Position numbers and translations under genes: made by a program
Notes under the pieces: generated by a model
What the model saw: the letters and a program-made list of their open reading frames with translations, nothing else
Database searches by the model: none
What the model was told of the DNA's origin: nothing
Source: an uncultured Lachnospiraceae bacterium
GTDB taxonomy: Bacteria > Bacillota > Clostridia > Lachnospirales > Lachnospiraceae
Direction of reading: 5' to 3'
Length of the DNA stretch: 64,000 bases
NCBI GenBank assembly: GCA_902761585.1
Contig: CACWKX010000012.1
Coordinates: forward strand, 1 to 64,000
Shown here: positions 49,674 to 58,202 of the stretch, one piece after another
How positions within the stretch are numbered: position 1 is the first letter of the stretch
How the letters are laid out: each line of letters starts with the position of its first letter

Positions 49674-51065
49674 ATGAGGGGACAAGTGGGCAGACAGGAT
49701 GAGACGCAACAATACAACGGCATCACGCAGGGCGTGATCTGGCAGCAGCTTCTGCTCTTTTTCTTTCCGCTGCTGTTCGGCACATTCTTTCAGATGCTGT
49801 ATAATACGACGGACGCAGTGATTGTCGGACGGTTTGTCGGGACGGTTGCCCTGTCGGCAATCGGAGGCGCGGCATCGCAGATCGTCAATGTGATCGTCGG
49901 CGCTTTCCTGGGGCTGGCCTCAGGTGCGTCCGTCGTCATTGCTCAGTACTTCGGGGCGAGGGATGATGAGAAGGTATCGGCTTCAGTTCATACCTCGATT
50001 GCCATGTCTGTTTTGTTCGGCGCGGTATTTATGGTGGCAGGTGTCCTGCTGGCGGACCCCATGCTGAAGGGCATGAATACGCCGGCGGATTCATTTGCAG
50101 ACTCCAGAATCTACCTGCAGATTTATTTTGCCGGGATGGTGCCGAACCTGATCTACAACATGGGCGCCGGGATTCTCCGGGCGATCGGCGATTCGAAGCG
50201 GCCGCTGTACTACCTGATTGTGTCCTGCCTTGCAAACATCGGACTCGATCTTCTGTTTGTAGCGGGTTTGAAAATGGGTGTGTTCGGGGCAGCTCTGGCG
50301 ACGGTTCTCTGCCAGCTGCTCTCGGCGGTCCTGGTGATGCAGTGCCTGATGAAGAGCCGGGAGAGCTATGGCGTCCGGCTTCGGGAGATCCGGATCAACA
50401 GACGCCAGATGACCCGGATTCTGCAGATCGGGATTCCTGCGATGGTGCAGTCACTGTCATACTCGATCACGAATGTCATTCTGCAGGCGGCTGTCAACGG
50501 GTTCGGAACGAATTATGTGGCAGCCTGGGCGGCCTGCGGCAAGGCGGACCAGGTTTTCTGGATGACCAGCAATTCGTTCGGTGTGGCTGTGACGACCTTC
50601 ATCGGGCAGAATTATGGAGCCGGAAAGATGAAACGCGTCCGCAGGTGCATTCGTGAATCGCTGATCATCGATACGATCATTACGATCACGCTCTCTCTGA
50701 TACTCTGGTTCATGGCAGATATCCTGATCGGGCTGTTCACGACGGACCGGACCGTCATCGGACTTGGAAGGATGATGATGCACTTCTTCGTCCCATGCTA
50801 CGTGACCTTTATTGCGATTGAAATCTTTTCGGATGTGCTGAGAGGTCTGGGGGATTCATTTGCACCGATGGTCATCTGTGTGTCGGGGATCTGCGTGCTG
50901 CGGGTTCTGTGGGTTCTGATCGCGACGCGGGTCTGGCCGCAGTTCTCCACCTTGATGTGGAGCTATCCGGTGAGCTGGGTGCCGACCGGCATCCTGCTGG
51001 TGCTGTATTTCTGCCTGACGTGGGGGAGAAATGGAAAGCTGGCGGGTGCCGGAGACTCGCTCTGA
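49674..51065 (+). CDS. MATE family efflux transporter 3
   Basis: This 12-helix exporter has 463 residues. It has FFFPLLFGTFFQMLYNTTDAVIVGRFVG, QYFGARDDEKVSASVHTSIAMSV, ILRAIGDSKRPLYYLIVSCLANIGLDLLFV and the second-half opening MTRILQIGIPAMVQSLSYSITNVILQAAVNGFG. It is close in style to the NorM/DinF-like group. ATG 49674 is preceded at some distance by AAAGGGG; TTG 49668 is an alternative. Confidence 0.92.
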   Translation: MRGQVGRQDETQQYNGITQGVIWQQLLLFFFPLLFGTFFQMLYNTTDAVIVGRFVGTVALSAIGGAASQIVNVIVGAFLGLASGASVVIAQYFGARDDEKVSASVHTSIAMSVLFGAVFMVAGVLLADPMLKGMNTPADSFADSRIYLQIYFAGMVPNLIYNMGAGILRAIGDSKRPLYYLIVSCLANIGLDLLFVAGLKMGVFGAALATVLCQLLSAVLVMQCLMKSRESYGVRLREIRINRRQMTRILQIGIPAMVQSLSYSITNVILQAAVNGFGTNYVAAWAACGKADQVFWMTSNSFGVAVTTFIGQNYGAGKMKRVRRCIRESLIIDTIITITLSLILWFMADILIGLFTTDRTVIGLGRMMMHFFVPCYVTFIAIEIFSDVLRGLGDSFAPMVICVSGICVLRVLWVLIATRVWPQFSTLMWSYPVSWVPTGILLVLYFCLTWGRNGKLAGAGDSL

Positions 51066-51135
51066 ACGACGGTCGAAGCGCCCGATGGACAGATCTCATA
51101 TGTGTGATAGCTCATGAGAAGAAGGAGATGGCTTT

Positions 51136-51234
51136 ATGTGGAAATTTCTTGCCTGGATGATCATACTGGACATCGCTGCCTGGGCGGTGGAGGCGCTGAT
51201 CTTCTATACGCCGCGGCACGGACATCATTCCTGA
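51136..51234 (+). CDS. Small single-helix membrane protein
   Basis: A short ORF of 32 residues encodes MWKFLAWMIILDIAAWAVEA, then LIFYTPRHGHHS. AGAAGGAGATGGCTTT places an excellent ribosome site seven or eight bases before ATG 51136. The peptide is one hydrophobic helix with a His-rich cytoplasmic or surface tail. It sits 10 bases before trmD. I cannot name a family. The strong ribosome site and clean ending favour a real small protein, perhaps acting with MATE 3. Confidence 0.5.
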   Translation: MWKFLAWMIILDIAAWAVEALIFYTPRHGHHS

Positions 51235-51244
51235 GCGGACGGAT

Positions 51245-52039
51245 ATGAAGATATCGGTACTGACAATTTTCCCGGAGATGTTTGACGGGTTCCTGAGGGA
51301 GCCGGTGATCGCGAGGGCGGTCAGCCGCGGGATTGCTTCGATCGAGATTGTCGACATCCGGAGGTTTGCGGGCGGAAGCTTCAGACATATCGATGATGAT
51401 ACATATGGAGGCGGCGCCGGCATGGTCATGCGGGCACAGCCCATTCTGGATGCGCTGATGGCCGTACAGAAAGGCAACGGGCGGGCGGAGGATCTGACAG
51501 AAGACGCGGAAGGGTATGTCTGTGTCATGACACCGGCAGGGCGGCTGTACAGTCAGCAGACTGCCAGAAGGCTGGCGGAGAAGGAGCACCTGATTCTGAT
51601 CTGCGGGCATTATGAGGGCATTGACGAGCGTGTCATGCGTCATGCCGACGAGGAGATCTCCATCGGAGACTATATTCTGACCGGGGGTGAGCTTCCGGCG
51701 AAGGTTGTAATGGATTCTGTGATCCGGCTGCTGGACGGGATTCTCAGGAAAGAGAGCACGCAGAGAGAGTCATTTGAGGAAGGCCTGCTGGAGTATCCGC
51801 AGTACACAAAGCCTCTGGTTGTGGAAGGGGAGCCGGTTCCGGAAGCGCTGCTGACAGGGGATCATCAGAGGATAGAGGCGTGGCGGCTGAGTCAGTCGCT
51901 GATCAGGACCCTGAGGCGGAGACCGGATTTGCTCAGAAGGAGAGGACTGTCAGAGCGGGAACGGCACATGCTTGAGACGGAAGAGCTGACAGATGAAGAG
52001 AGACAGCTGCTTCGGACGATCCGGGAAGCAGGCAGATGA
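51245..52039 (+). CDS. trmD: tRNA (guanine-N1)-methyltransferase
   Basis: This is a 264-residue SPOUT enzyme that makes m1G37 in tRNAs with G36, using S-adenosylmethionine. MKISVLTIFPEMFDGFL, DIRRFAGGSFRHIDDDTYGGGAGMVM, ICGHYEGIDERVM and EISIGDYILTGGELP form the trefoil knot and the SAM site. The family is usually encoded with rpsP, rimM and rplS, none of which is here. The last 30 residues carry an extra acidic helix (LETEELTDEERQLLRTIREAG). Either this is the only trmD, moved away from its usual place, or a second copy. Confidence 0.94.
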   Translation: MKISVLTIFPEMFDGFLREPVIARAVSRGIASIEIVDIRRFAGGSFRHIDDDTYGGGAGMVMRAQPILDALMAVQKGNGRAEDLTEDAEGYVCVMTPAGRLYSQQTARRLAEKEHLILICGHYEGIDERVMRHADEEISIGDYILTGGELPAKVVMDSVIRLLDGILRKESTQRESFEEGLLEYPQYTKPLVVEGEPVPEALLTGDHQRIEAWRLSQSLIRTLRRRPDLLRRRGLSERERHMLETEELTDEERQLLRTIREAGR

Positions 52040-52055
52040 CGAGAGGGAATTTCCA

Positions 52056-53141
52056 ATGAAGCATATTCTTCTGATTGCGACCGGAGGCACCATTGCTTCC
52101 AAATATACGAAGGACGGGCTCAGTCCGGCGATCACGGCAAAGGAGCTTCTGACTTATATTCCGGCAGCGGGTGCGTTCTGCCGGATCGAGACGGTTCAGC
52201 CGTTTTTTCTGGACTCGACCAATGTCGGACCGGATCAGTGGCTGATCCTTTCGGATCTGATTGAGAAAAAATACGATCATTACGACGGGTTTGTGATCTG
52301 TCATGGGACAGACACAATGGCGTACACGGCTGCCGCACTTTCCTACCTGGTTCAGAACAGCCGCAAGCCGATTGTGATTACCGGTGCGCAGAAGCCGATT
52401 GACCTGGCGGTCACGGACGCCAGGACGAATCTTCTGGACAGTCTTCGGTTTGTCTGTGATGAGCGTGCCTGCGGGGTCAACATTGTGTTTGGCGGTCAGG
52501 TGATCGCCGGGACAAGGGCAAAGAAGGAGCGCTCAAAGAGCTATAATGCATTCTCCAGCATCAACTATCCGACCATTGCGGTGATTCAGGATGACCGGAT
52601 TGCCTTCTACATCGATGACAAGTTCATGATTACAAGGCCGCTGAAGGTTTATCACAAGCTTGACAGACGCGTCATGCTGCATAAACTGATTCCTGGGGAG
52701 GACGGCAGCCTGATCGACCTGATGCGGAGCCGTACGGACGCTGTGATCATCGAGTCTTTTGGCGTCGGGGGACTGCCGAACTGCACACCGGCGCAGGGGG
52801 GCACTTTGCCGGATGCGCAGGCAGAAGGCGGAACGGTGTGTGTTCCCGGCGAGGATGCGCCGGTCAGCTACGCGGATGCCATCTCCAGATACATCGCGGA
52901 TGGGAAGCAGGTCATCATGGCAACACAGGTTGTCCATGAGGGCAGTGACATGTCGGTGTATGAGGTCGGAAAGACGATGAAGAGCCGGTTCGATCTTCCG
53001 GAATCCTACGACATGACACTGGAGGCCTGCGTGACGAAGACGATGTGGGCGCTTGGACAGACGAAGGATGCGGACAAGTTCCGTGAACTGTTCTACACGC
53101 CGATTGGCAGGGACTTGCTTTTTTCGCCGCTGAGACCGTGA
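52056..53141 (+). CDS. ansA: Cytoplasmic (type I) asparaginase
   Basis: This is a 361-residue L-asparaginase that gives aspartate and ammonia. The two threonine motifs are ATGGTIAS (Thr12) and HGTDTMAYTAAAL (Thr85, Asp86), with ITGAQKP for the catalytic Lys region. There is no signal peptide, consistent with type I. Between about residues 248 and 275 lies an insert (CTPAQGG..PDAQAEGGTVCVPGEDAPVSY) that resembles the low-complexity loops seen in the selenium island. GAGAGGGAA precedes ATG 52056. It directly follows trmD. Confidence 0.92.
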   Translation: MKHILLIATGGTIASKYTKDGLSPAITAKELLTYIPAAGAFCRIETVQPFFLDSTNVGPDQWLILSDLIEKKYDHYDGFVICHGTDTMAYTAAALSYLVQNSRKPIVITGAQKPIDLAVTDARTNLLDSLRFVCDERACGVNIVFGGQVIAGTRAKKERSKSYNAFSSINYPTIAVIQDDRIAFYIDDKFMITRPLKVYHKLDRRVMLHKLIPGEDGSLIDLMRSRTDAVIIESFGVGGLPNCTPAQGGTLPDAQAEGGTVCVPGEDAPVSYADAISRYIADGKQVIMATQVVHEGSDMSVYEVGKTMKSRFDLPESYDMTLEACVTKTMWALGQTKDADKFRELFYTPIGRDLLFSPLRP

Positions 53142-53178
53142 AAGACGGGCAGAGCTGCAGGCGGACAAGAGAGGAGGA

Positions 53179-54357
53179 ATGACTGTGTCAGTATCATTGA
53201 AGGAGTCCAGACTCGCGGCGGAGTCTGACGAGGAGAAGAATGAAAGCGAGAAGAGAGGCCGGACAATTGTCAGGACCAGCCTGATCGGGATTTTTGCCAA
53301 TGTCCTGCTGGCAGGTTTCAAGGCGGTTGTGGGGGCGGCATCCGGATCTGTTGCCATCGTGATGGATGCTGTGAACAACCTGAGCGATGCGGCATCCTCG
53401 ATCATTACGATTGTCGGGACGAAGCTGGCGGGACGGCCGGCAGACAAGAAGCACCCGTTCGGCTATGGCCGGATGGAGTATCTGAGCGCGATGGTGATCT
53501 CTCTGATCGTGCTGTACGCCGGCATCACATCGCTTCAGGAGTCCGTTAAAAAGATCATCCATCCGCAGACGCCGGAGTACACGGCTGTGACGCTCGTGAT
53601 TGTCGCGGTGGCAGTGCTTGTGAAGATTGTGCTTGGACGGTTTGTGAAGGCGACCGGCAAGAGGGTCAACTCCGATTCGCTGGTCAACTCCGGGCAGGAC
53701 GCCATCATGGATTCCGTGATCTCTGCCTCGACACTGGCGGCTGCGGCCATCTATCTGACAACGAACGTCTCGCTGGAGGCATGGCTCGGCGCGGTAATTT
53801 CCGCTGTGATCATCAAGTCCGGAATCGACATGCTGCGGGAAACCCTCTCGGAAATCCTGGGGGAGGAAGTGAGCGCGGATCTCGCAAGAAAAATCAAAGC
53901 CGATGTCTGTTCATTTCCGGAGGTCCGGGGAGCGTACGACCTGGTCCTCAACAACTATGGACCGGATGTCTATAATGGATCGATTCATGTCGAAGTATGT
54001 GATACGCTGAACGCGGACGAAATAGACAACCTGACAAGGGCAATTTCAGCCAAGGTCTATCAGAAGGAAGGCGTGCTGCTGACTGCTATCAGCGTCTACT
54101 CCTACAACACGAAGGATCCCGAGGTCACGCAGATGCGTGACAAGCTTATCAGAATCCTGAAGGAGAACCCCAATGTGCTTCAGGTGCATGGCTTCTATGT
54201 CGAGAAAGAGAAGAAGGCAATGCGCTTTGATATGGTTGTCAGCTTCAATGAGAAGGATCGCGGGAAGCTCTATCAGGATATGCTGAGAAAAGCCAGAGAA
54301 GCCTTCCCGGACTATCATGTGACAGCCGCGATGGATACAGACTTCTCAGAAGAATAA
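53179..54357 (+). CDS. Cation diffusion facilitator transporter
   Basis: This is a 392-residue CDF exporter for Zn2+, Fe2+ or Mn2+, with six helices and a cytoplasmic metal-binding tail. The metal-site motifs are VMDAVNNLSDAASS (NxxxD) and HPFGYGRMEYLSA in TM2-3, and GQDAIMDSVIS (DxxxD) in TM5. The tail has DVYNGSIHVEV. In the TM2 site a His/Asp is replaced by Asn (DAVNNLSD), a pattern met in Mn/Fe-type members. AGAGGAGGA precedes ATG 53179. A strong terminator follows. Confidence 0.92.
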   Translation: MTVSVSLKESRLAAESDEEKNESEKRGRTIVRTSLIGIFANVLLAGFKAVVGAASGSVAIVMDAVNNLSDAASSIITIVGTKLAGRPADKKHPFGYGRMEYLSAMVISLIVLYAGITSLQESVKKIIHPQTPEYTAVTLVIVAVAVLVKIVLGRFVKATGKRVNSDSLVNSGQDAIMDSVISASTLAAAAIYLTTNVSLEAWLGAVISAVIIKSGIDMLRETLSEILGEEVSADLARKIKADVCSFPEVRGAYDLVLNNYGPDVYNGSIHVEVCDTLNADEIDNLTRAISAKVYQKEGVLLTAISVYSYNTKDPEVTQMRDKLIRILKENPNVLQVHGFYVEKEKKAMRFDMVVSFNEKDRGKLYQDMLRKAREAFPDYHVTAAMDTDFSEE

Positions 54358-54379
54358 AGAGAATAGCAGGCGCTACCCT

Positions 54380-54415
54380 CAGGCCGAGGCTCTTTGGAGC
54401 CCGGCCTGTTTTTTT
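54380..54415 (+). terminator. Intrinsic terminator after the CDF gene
   Basis: CAGGCCG (54380-54386) pairs with CGGCCTG, and GGCTC with GAGCC around TTTG inside the same stem. Seven T follow (54409-54415). This should end the trmD-ansA-CDF transcript. Confidence 0.92.
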
Positions 54416-54486
54416 ATGAAGTCGACTGCTCATCATTGAGTGCGGAGCGAGATGAAGGCTAAGTCACCGTATCGAGCAGGGAAGAG

Positions 54487-55833
54487 TCAATCTGCTCTTT
54501 TTGATTGGATATCCTTCATGACATACAGGTATGCCAGTCCGGTGTAGACGCCGGCGGCAACCCAGGCACTGGGATCGCTGACGGCAGCGAACAGATAAAT
54601 ACCTGTGTGGATGGCCAGCAGGGAGGCAACCAGACGGGCAGCCAGCTCCATTGCGCCGCCCAGCATCGGGAGCAGACCGTAGCCGCAGCCCTGCATCGTA
54701 TTGCGGAAGATGAACAGCAGGGAGAGCGGAATATAGCAGAGCACACAGGCGCCGATGTACGGTGTTGCCCAGGGCAGAAGCTCCTGAATATTGGTCTGAC
54801 TGTTGAAGAACAGACCGAGTGTATACGGAGTGAGGAACCAGACGATGAGGCCTTCGACAACGGAGAGCGCAGCGGAGAAGAGAGCGGCAGTCCGGACACC
54901 CTGGTGGATGCGGTCAATCCGGCCTGCGCCATAGTTCTGTCCGCTGTAGGTGGCCATGGTCTGCCCCATCGAGACCATGCTCTGCGTCATGATATTCTGG
55001 AACTTCGAAGCCGATGTAAATGAAGCTACGGCGGTCGATCCGAAGGTGTTGATTGCGGACTGCTGAATCATGGTCCCGGAGGCTGTGATGGCGAACTGGA
55101 GCGCCATCGGCAGCCCGACATGGAGCTGGAAGGCTGTATCAGTCCTGCCGATGTACCATTCTTCCCTGTGCGGGATCAGGAGCTTTTCCTTCCTGCTGAT
55201 GTAGAGGAAGCAGAGGGCAGCAGAGATGGCCTGGGAAATGTTGGTCGCGACGGCGGCGCCGCGGGTCCCCATGTGGAAGACGAGGATGAGCAGAAGATCC
55301 AGGAATACGTTCAGAACAGCGGAGAACAGCAGGGTGAAAAGCGGGATCTTGCTGTTTCCGACTGCGCGCAGCAGTGAGCTGCCGAGATTGTAGAAGACGC
55401 AGCAGATAAGTCCCCACGCGATTGTGTAGATGTAGCTGTAGGCGTCCTCAAAGATGTCGGACGGCGTATTCATGAGATGCAGGATCTGCTTCATGAAGAC
55501 AACAAAAATGGCGGTGACAGCGGCAGCCGTGATCAGGGCAAGCAGAACCGCATTCGCCACCGAGCGGCGGGTACGCCGTTCATCCCCGGCACCGAAGGTC
55601 TGACTGGTCAGGACGGTGAAGCCGGTCGTCAGGCCGATCGCGAATCCCTGCATCAGAAACATAATGGTGCCGGTGGAACCGACCGCGGCCAGGGCGGTCT
55701 GCCCGACGGTCCGTCCGACAATGATGGTGTCTGCCATGTTGTAGAGCTGCTGAAATATATTCCCGAGCATGAGTGGAAGCATAAACCGGATGATGATGGA
55801 AAAAGGATTCCCCTTTGTCATGTTTGTCTGCAT
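54487..55833 (-). CDS. MATE family efflux transporter 4
   Basis: This 12-helix exporter has 448 residues. It shows FMLPLMLGNIFQQLYNMADTIIVGRTVGQTALAAVGS, GFTVLTSQTFGAGDERRTRRSVA, LLRAVGNSKIPLFTLLFSAVLNVFLDLLLI and TMATYSGQNYGAGRIDRIHQGV. AGGGGG upstream supports ATG 55833 (MQTNMTKGNP); the longer frame to 55872 is unlikely. It faces the CDF gene. Confidence 0.92.
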   Translation of the reverse strand: MQTNMTKGNPFSIIIRFMLPLMLGNIFQQLYNMADTIIVGRTVGQTALAAVGSTGTIMFLMQGFAIGLTTGFTVLTSQTFGAGDERRTRRSVANAVLLALITAAAVTAIFVVFMKQILHLMNTPSDIFEDAYSYIYTIAWGLICCVFYNLGSSLLRAVGNSKIPLFTLLFSAVLNVFLDLLLILVFHMGTRGAAVATNISQAISAALCFLYISRKEKLLIPHREEWYIGRTDTAFQLHVGLPMALQFAITASGTMIQQSAINTFGSTAVASFTSASKFQNIMTQSMVSMGQTMATYSGQNYGAGRIDRIHQGVRTAALFSAALSVVEGLIVWFLTPYTLGLFFNSQTNIQELLPWATPYIGACVLCYIPLSLLFIFRNTMQGCGYGLLPMLGGAMELAARLVASLLAIHTGIYLFAAVSDPSAWVAAGVYTGLAYLYVMKDIQSKRAD

Positions 55834-56088
55834 AAGTCTGATCCCCCTCGCATGCTGCAGAATGTTCCCCACAGTCTTCCCTTCCGGATGCGGTCTTGAA
55901 TGTGGTCTTCTTTCTTTGGTAAAACAGTGGTATCTTATGGGACAGTATATAGGTTGTCAATGCAGAACTTTGACCTTTTTCAAATGCGAAATTCCATGAA
56001 TTTGACATGGCAGGTGAAGAAACACATACCGGTGACCGAAGCGGATACGGACTGAAACGGCTTCTGAATGGAGAGATTGGAGAGAGCA

Positions 56089-57234
56089 ATGAGAGAAACA
56101 TCCCTTGTCTATATCGTGAAGGATGAGAAGGTGCTGATGCTGCACCGGATCCGCAAGGAGAACGACGAGAACCATGGGAAATGGATTGGCGTCGGCGGTA
56201 AGTTTGAGCAGGGGGAGTGCCCCGAGGACTGTATGCGGAGAGAGGTGCTGGAGGAAACCGGACTTCATATCGACTGGTATCGCTATTGCGGAATCGTGAC
56301 ATTCCAGAACGATGACGCGGAGACAGAGTTCATGCATCTGTTTCTGGTGACGGCATTTCATAAAGCAGGAGAAAATCAGCCCGGCGATGTCGGACAAAGC
56401 GCGGATGGCGAAGTTATCTCTTTTGAGGAGGGGGATCTGGCCTGGCTGCCAAAGGATCGTCTGACCCGGATTCCGCACTGGGCAGGCGACCGGATCTTCC
56501 TGTCGCTTATATTTGCGGAGCCTGAAGTGCCGTTCTTCTCCCTGAAGCTGGTTTACAGGAAGGGGGATCTGATCCACGCTTCCCTGAATGAGCACAACTG
56601 TCTGGTCACGGAAAGGCTGATACTGAGACCATTTCTGGAGCGGGACGCTTGTTCCCTCTATGAGCAGGCGAAAAATCCGGCGATCGGCCTTCCTGCCGGC
56701 TGGCCGCCGCACAAAAGCCCGCAGGAGAGTCTGGGAGTCATCCGCAACGTTTTGAGCAGGCCGGAGGCCTATGCGATTGTTCTGCGCGATACCGCCGATC
56801 CGGTCGGCGCTGTCGCGCTTCAGAACTTCCGCCTCGCTGATGAAAACGGAAGCCTGCTGACCTTCTACGACGAGCGCAGGACAAAAAGCCCGCTAGTCTG
56901 TACCATGCCGGAGAGCGGAGAGGTGCAGCCGGGGGTTCAGTTTGAGGCGGAACTTGGCTACTGGCTCGGTGAGAAATACTGGGGAGCCGGTCTGATGACC
57001 GAGGCGGCGCAGGCTGTGATCGCCCATGGATTCCGGGATCTGAATCTTTCCAGAATCTGGTGCGGCTTCTACCGTGGAAACGAACGGTCAGCCGCGACGC
57101 AGAAGCGGCTGGGATTTCATTATCACCATGTAAACGGGAAGGCGGAGGTGAAGCTCCTTGGAGAAGTCCGGGAGGAGACTGTAAATGTGATGACGAGGGA
57201 AGAGTGGCTTGACGATCTTCCGCTTCGTGTATAA
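56089..57234 (+). CDS. Nudix hydrolase fused to a GNAT acetyltransferase
   Basis: This is a 381-residue two-domain protein. The Nudix box lies at residues 37-59 (GKFEQGECPEDCMRREVLEETGL) and is complete, so the N-terminal part (1-155) probably hydrolyses an oxidised nucleotide (8-oxo-dGTP type) or similar diphosphate. From about 170 a GNAT fold of the RimJ/RimL style runs to the end: CLVTERLILRPFLERDACSLYE, LGYWLGEKYWGAGLMTEAAQAVIAHGFRDLNLSRIWCGFYRGNERSAATQKRLGF. GGAGAGA upstream supports ATG 56089. The two domains usually occur as separate proteins. It precedes the TreR-like gene by 51 bases. Confidence 0.9.
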   Translation: MRETSLVYIVKDEKVLMLHRIRKENDENHGKWIGVGGKFEQGECPEDCMRREVLEETGLHIDWYRYCGIVTFQNDDAETEFMHLFLVTAFHKAGENQPGDVGQSADGEVISFEEGDLAWLPKDRLTRIPHWAGDRIFLSLIFAEPEVPFFSLKLVYRKGDLIHASLNEHNCLVTERLILRPFLERDACSLYEQAKNPAIGLPAGWPPHKSPQESLGVIRNVLSRPEAYAIVLRDTADPVGAVALQNFRLADENGSLLTFYDERRTKSPLVCTMPESGEVQPGVQFEAELGYWLGEKYWGAGLMTEAAQAVIAHGFRDLNLSRIWCGFYRGNERSAATQKRLGFHYHHVNGKAEVKLLGEVREETVNVMTREEWLDDLPLRV

Positions 57235-57285
57235 AATAAGAAGAGATATGTTTAAACAATCCTTTCCGCAAGGGGGAGCGTGCCG

Positions 57286-58047
57286 ATGCCAAAATCCAAG
57301 TTTGAAGCCATATACCGGGAACTGAAGTCTGACATAGAGAGCGAGAAACTGCCATATCAATCCCTGATGCCGTCCGAAAACCAGCTGATCATCCGGTTCA
57401 GCTGCAGCAGAAATACCGTCCGCAGGGCGATTGCCATGCTGGCGGAGGAAGGATACGTTCAGCCGATGCATGGGAGAGGGGTCCGCATCATTTACACCAG
57501 ATCGGAAAAGCCCTCGTCCTTCCTGATCGGCGGAATCGAGACATTCCGGGAATCCGCACAGCGGAACAACCTGAAGACAACAACGAAGCTGGTGCTGTTC
57601 ACGGAAATTACGGCGGATGATCATGTCGCGAGGCGGACGGGCTTCCCGGTCGGGAAGGAGCTTTACTTTGTGCAGCGTGTCCGGCTGCTGGACGGGGAAC
57701 CGTGCATCTTTGATGTCAGCGTCCTTGACAAGAGTCTTGTGCCGGGGCTGACGAAGGAGATCTGCGTTCATTCCATCTATCAGTATATTGAGAAGCAGCT
57801 GGGCATGCAGATTGTGATGAGCAAGCGCCAGATCACCGTCGAGCGGGTCACGCAGGTTGATGAGGAAAACCTGGTACTGAACGGATATGACTGCCTCGGT
57901 GTGGTGACCGGACAGACATTTAACTCGGAGGGCGTGATGTTCGAGTATACGGAATCACGGCACCGCCCGGATTACTTCTGCTTCCAGACGACGGCGATCC
58001 GCCACAAGGAGAAGATGGAGGATACCAGCTTCATGGAGGGGCACTGA
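57286..58047 (+). CDS. treR: GntR family regulator, trehalose-repressor (TreR) type
   Basis: This is a 253-residue repressor. A winged helix-turn-helix (PSENQLIIRFSCSRNTVRRAIAMLAEEGYVQPMHGRGVRIIY) is followed by a UTRA ligand domain (GFPVGKELYFVQRVRLLDGEPCIFDVSVLD, then SIYQYIEKQLGMQIVMSKRQITVE). The YI.RELKSDI opening and the UTRA form fit TreR, which senses trehalose 6-phosphate. No trehalose phosphotransferase or phosphotrehalase is next to it, so its target may lie elsewhere. GGGGGAG seven bases before ATG 57286 supports the start. Confidence 0.85.
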   Translation: MPKSKFEAIYRELKSDIESEKLPYQSLMPSENQLIIRFSCSRNTVRRAIAMLAEEGYVQPMHGRGVRIIYTRSEKPSSFLIGGIETFRESAQRNNLKTTTKLVLFTEITADDHVARRTGFPVGKELYFVQRVRLLDGEPCIFDVSVLDKSLVPGLTKEICVHSIYQYIEKQLGMQIVMSKRQITVERVTQVDEENLVLNGYDCLGVVTGQTFNSEGVMFEYTESRHRPDYFCFQTTAIRHKEKMEDTSFMEGH

Positions 58048-58110
58048 GCAGAGGCAGGAAACCACCGTATTACACCATATTTATATAGAATAAAGGCTTG
58101 ATATATTGAG

Positions 58111-58150
58111 AAGGCGGGGAGATCGGATCAGTCCGAATCCCCGCCTTTTT
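58111..58150. terminator. Bidirectional terminator between treR and proA
   Basis: AAGGCGGGGA (58111-58120) pairs with TCCCCGCCTT (58138-58147), with ATCGGA / TCCGA inside. TTTTT follows on the plus strand, and the leftward reading has an AA-rich 5' side, so it can serve both converging genes. Confidence 0.9.
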
Positions 58151-58202
58151 CCGGTCCTGTCTGAAAAGCTGGACCTGGATGGATACAGGATGGTGCTCAG
58201 TT

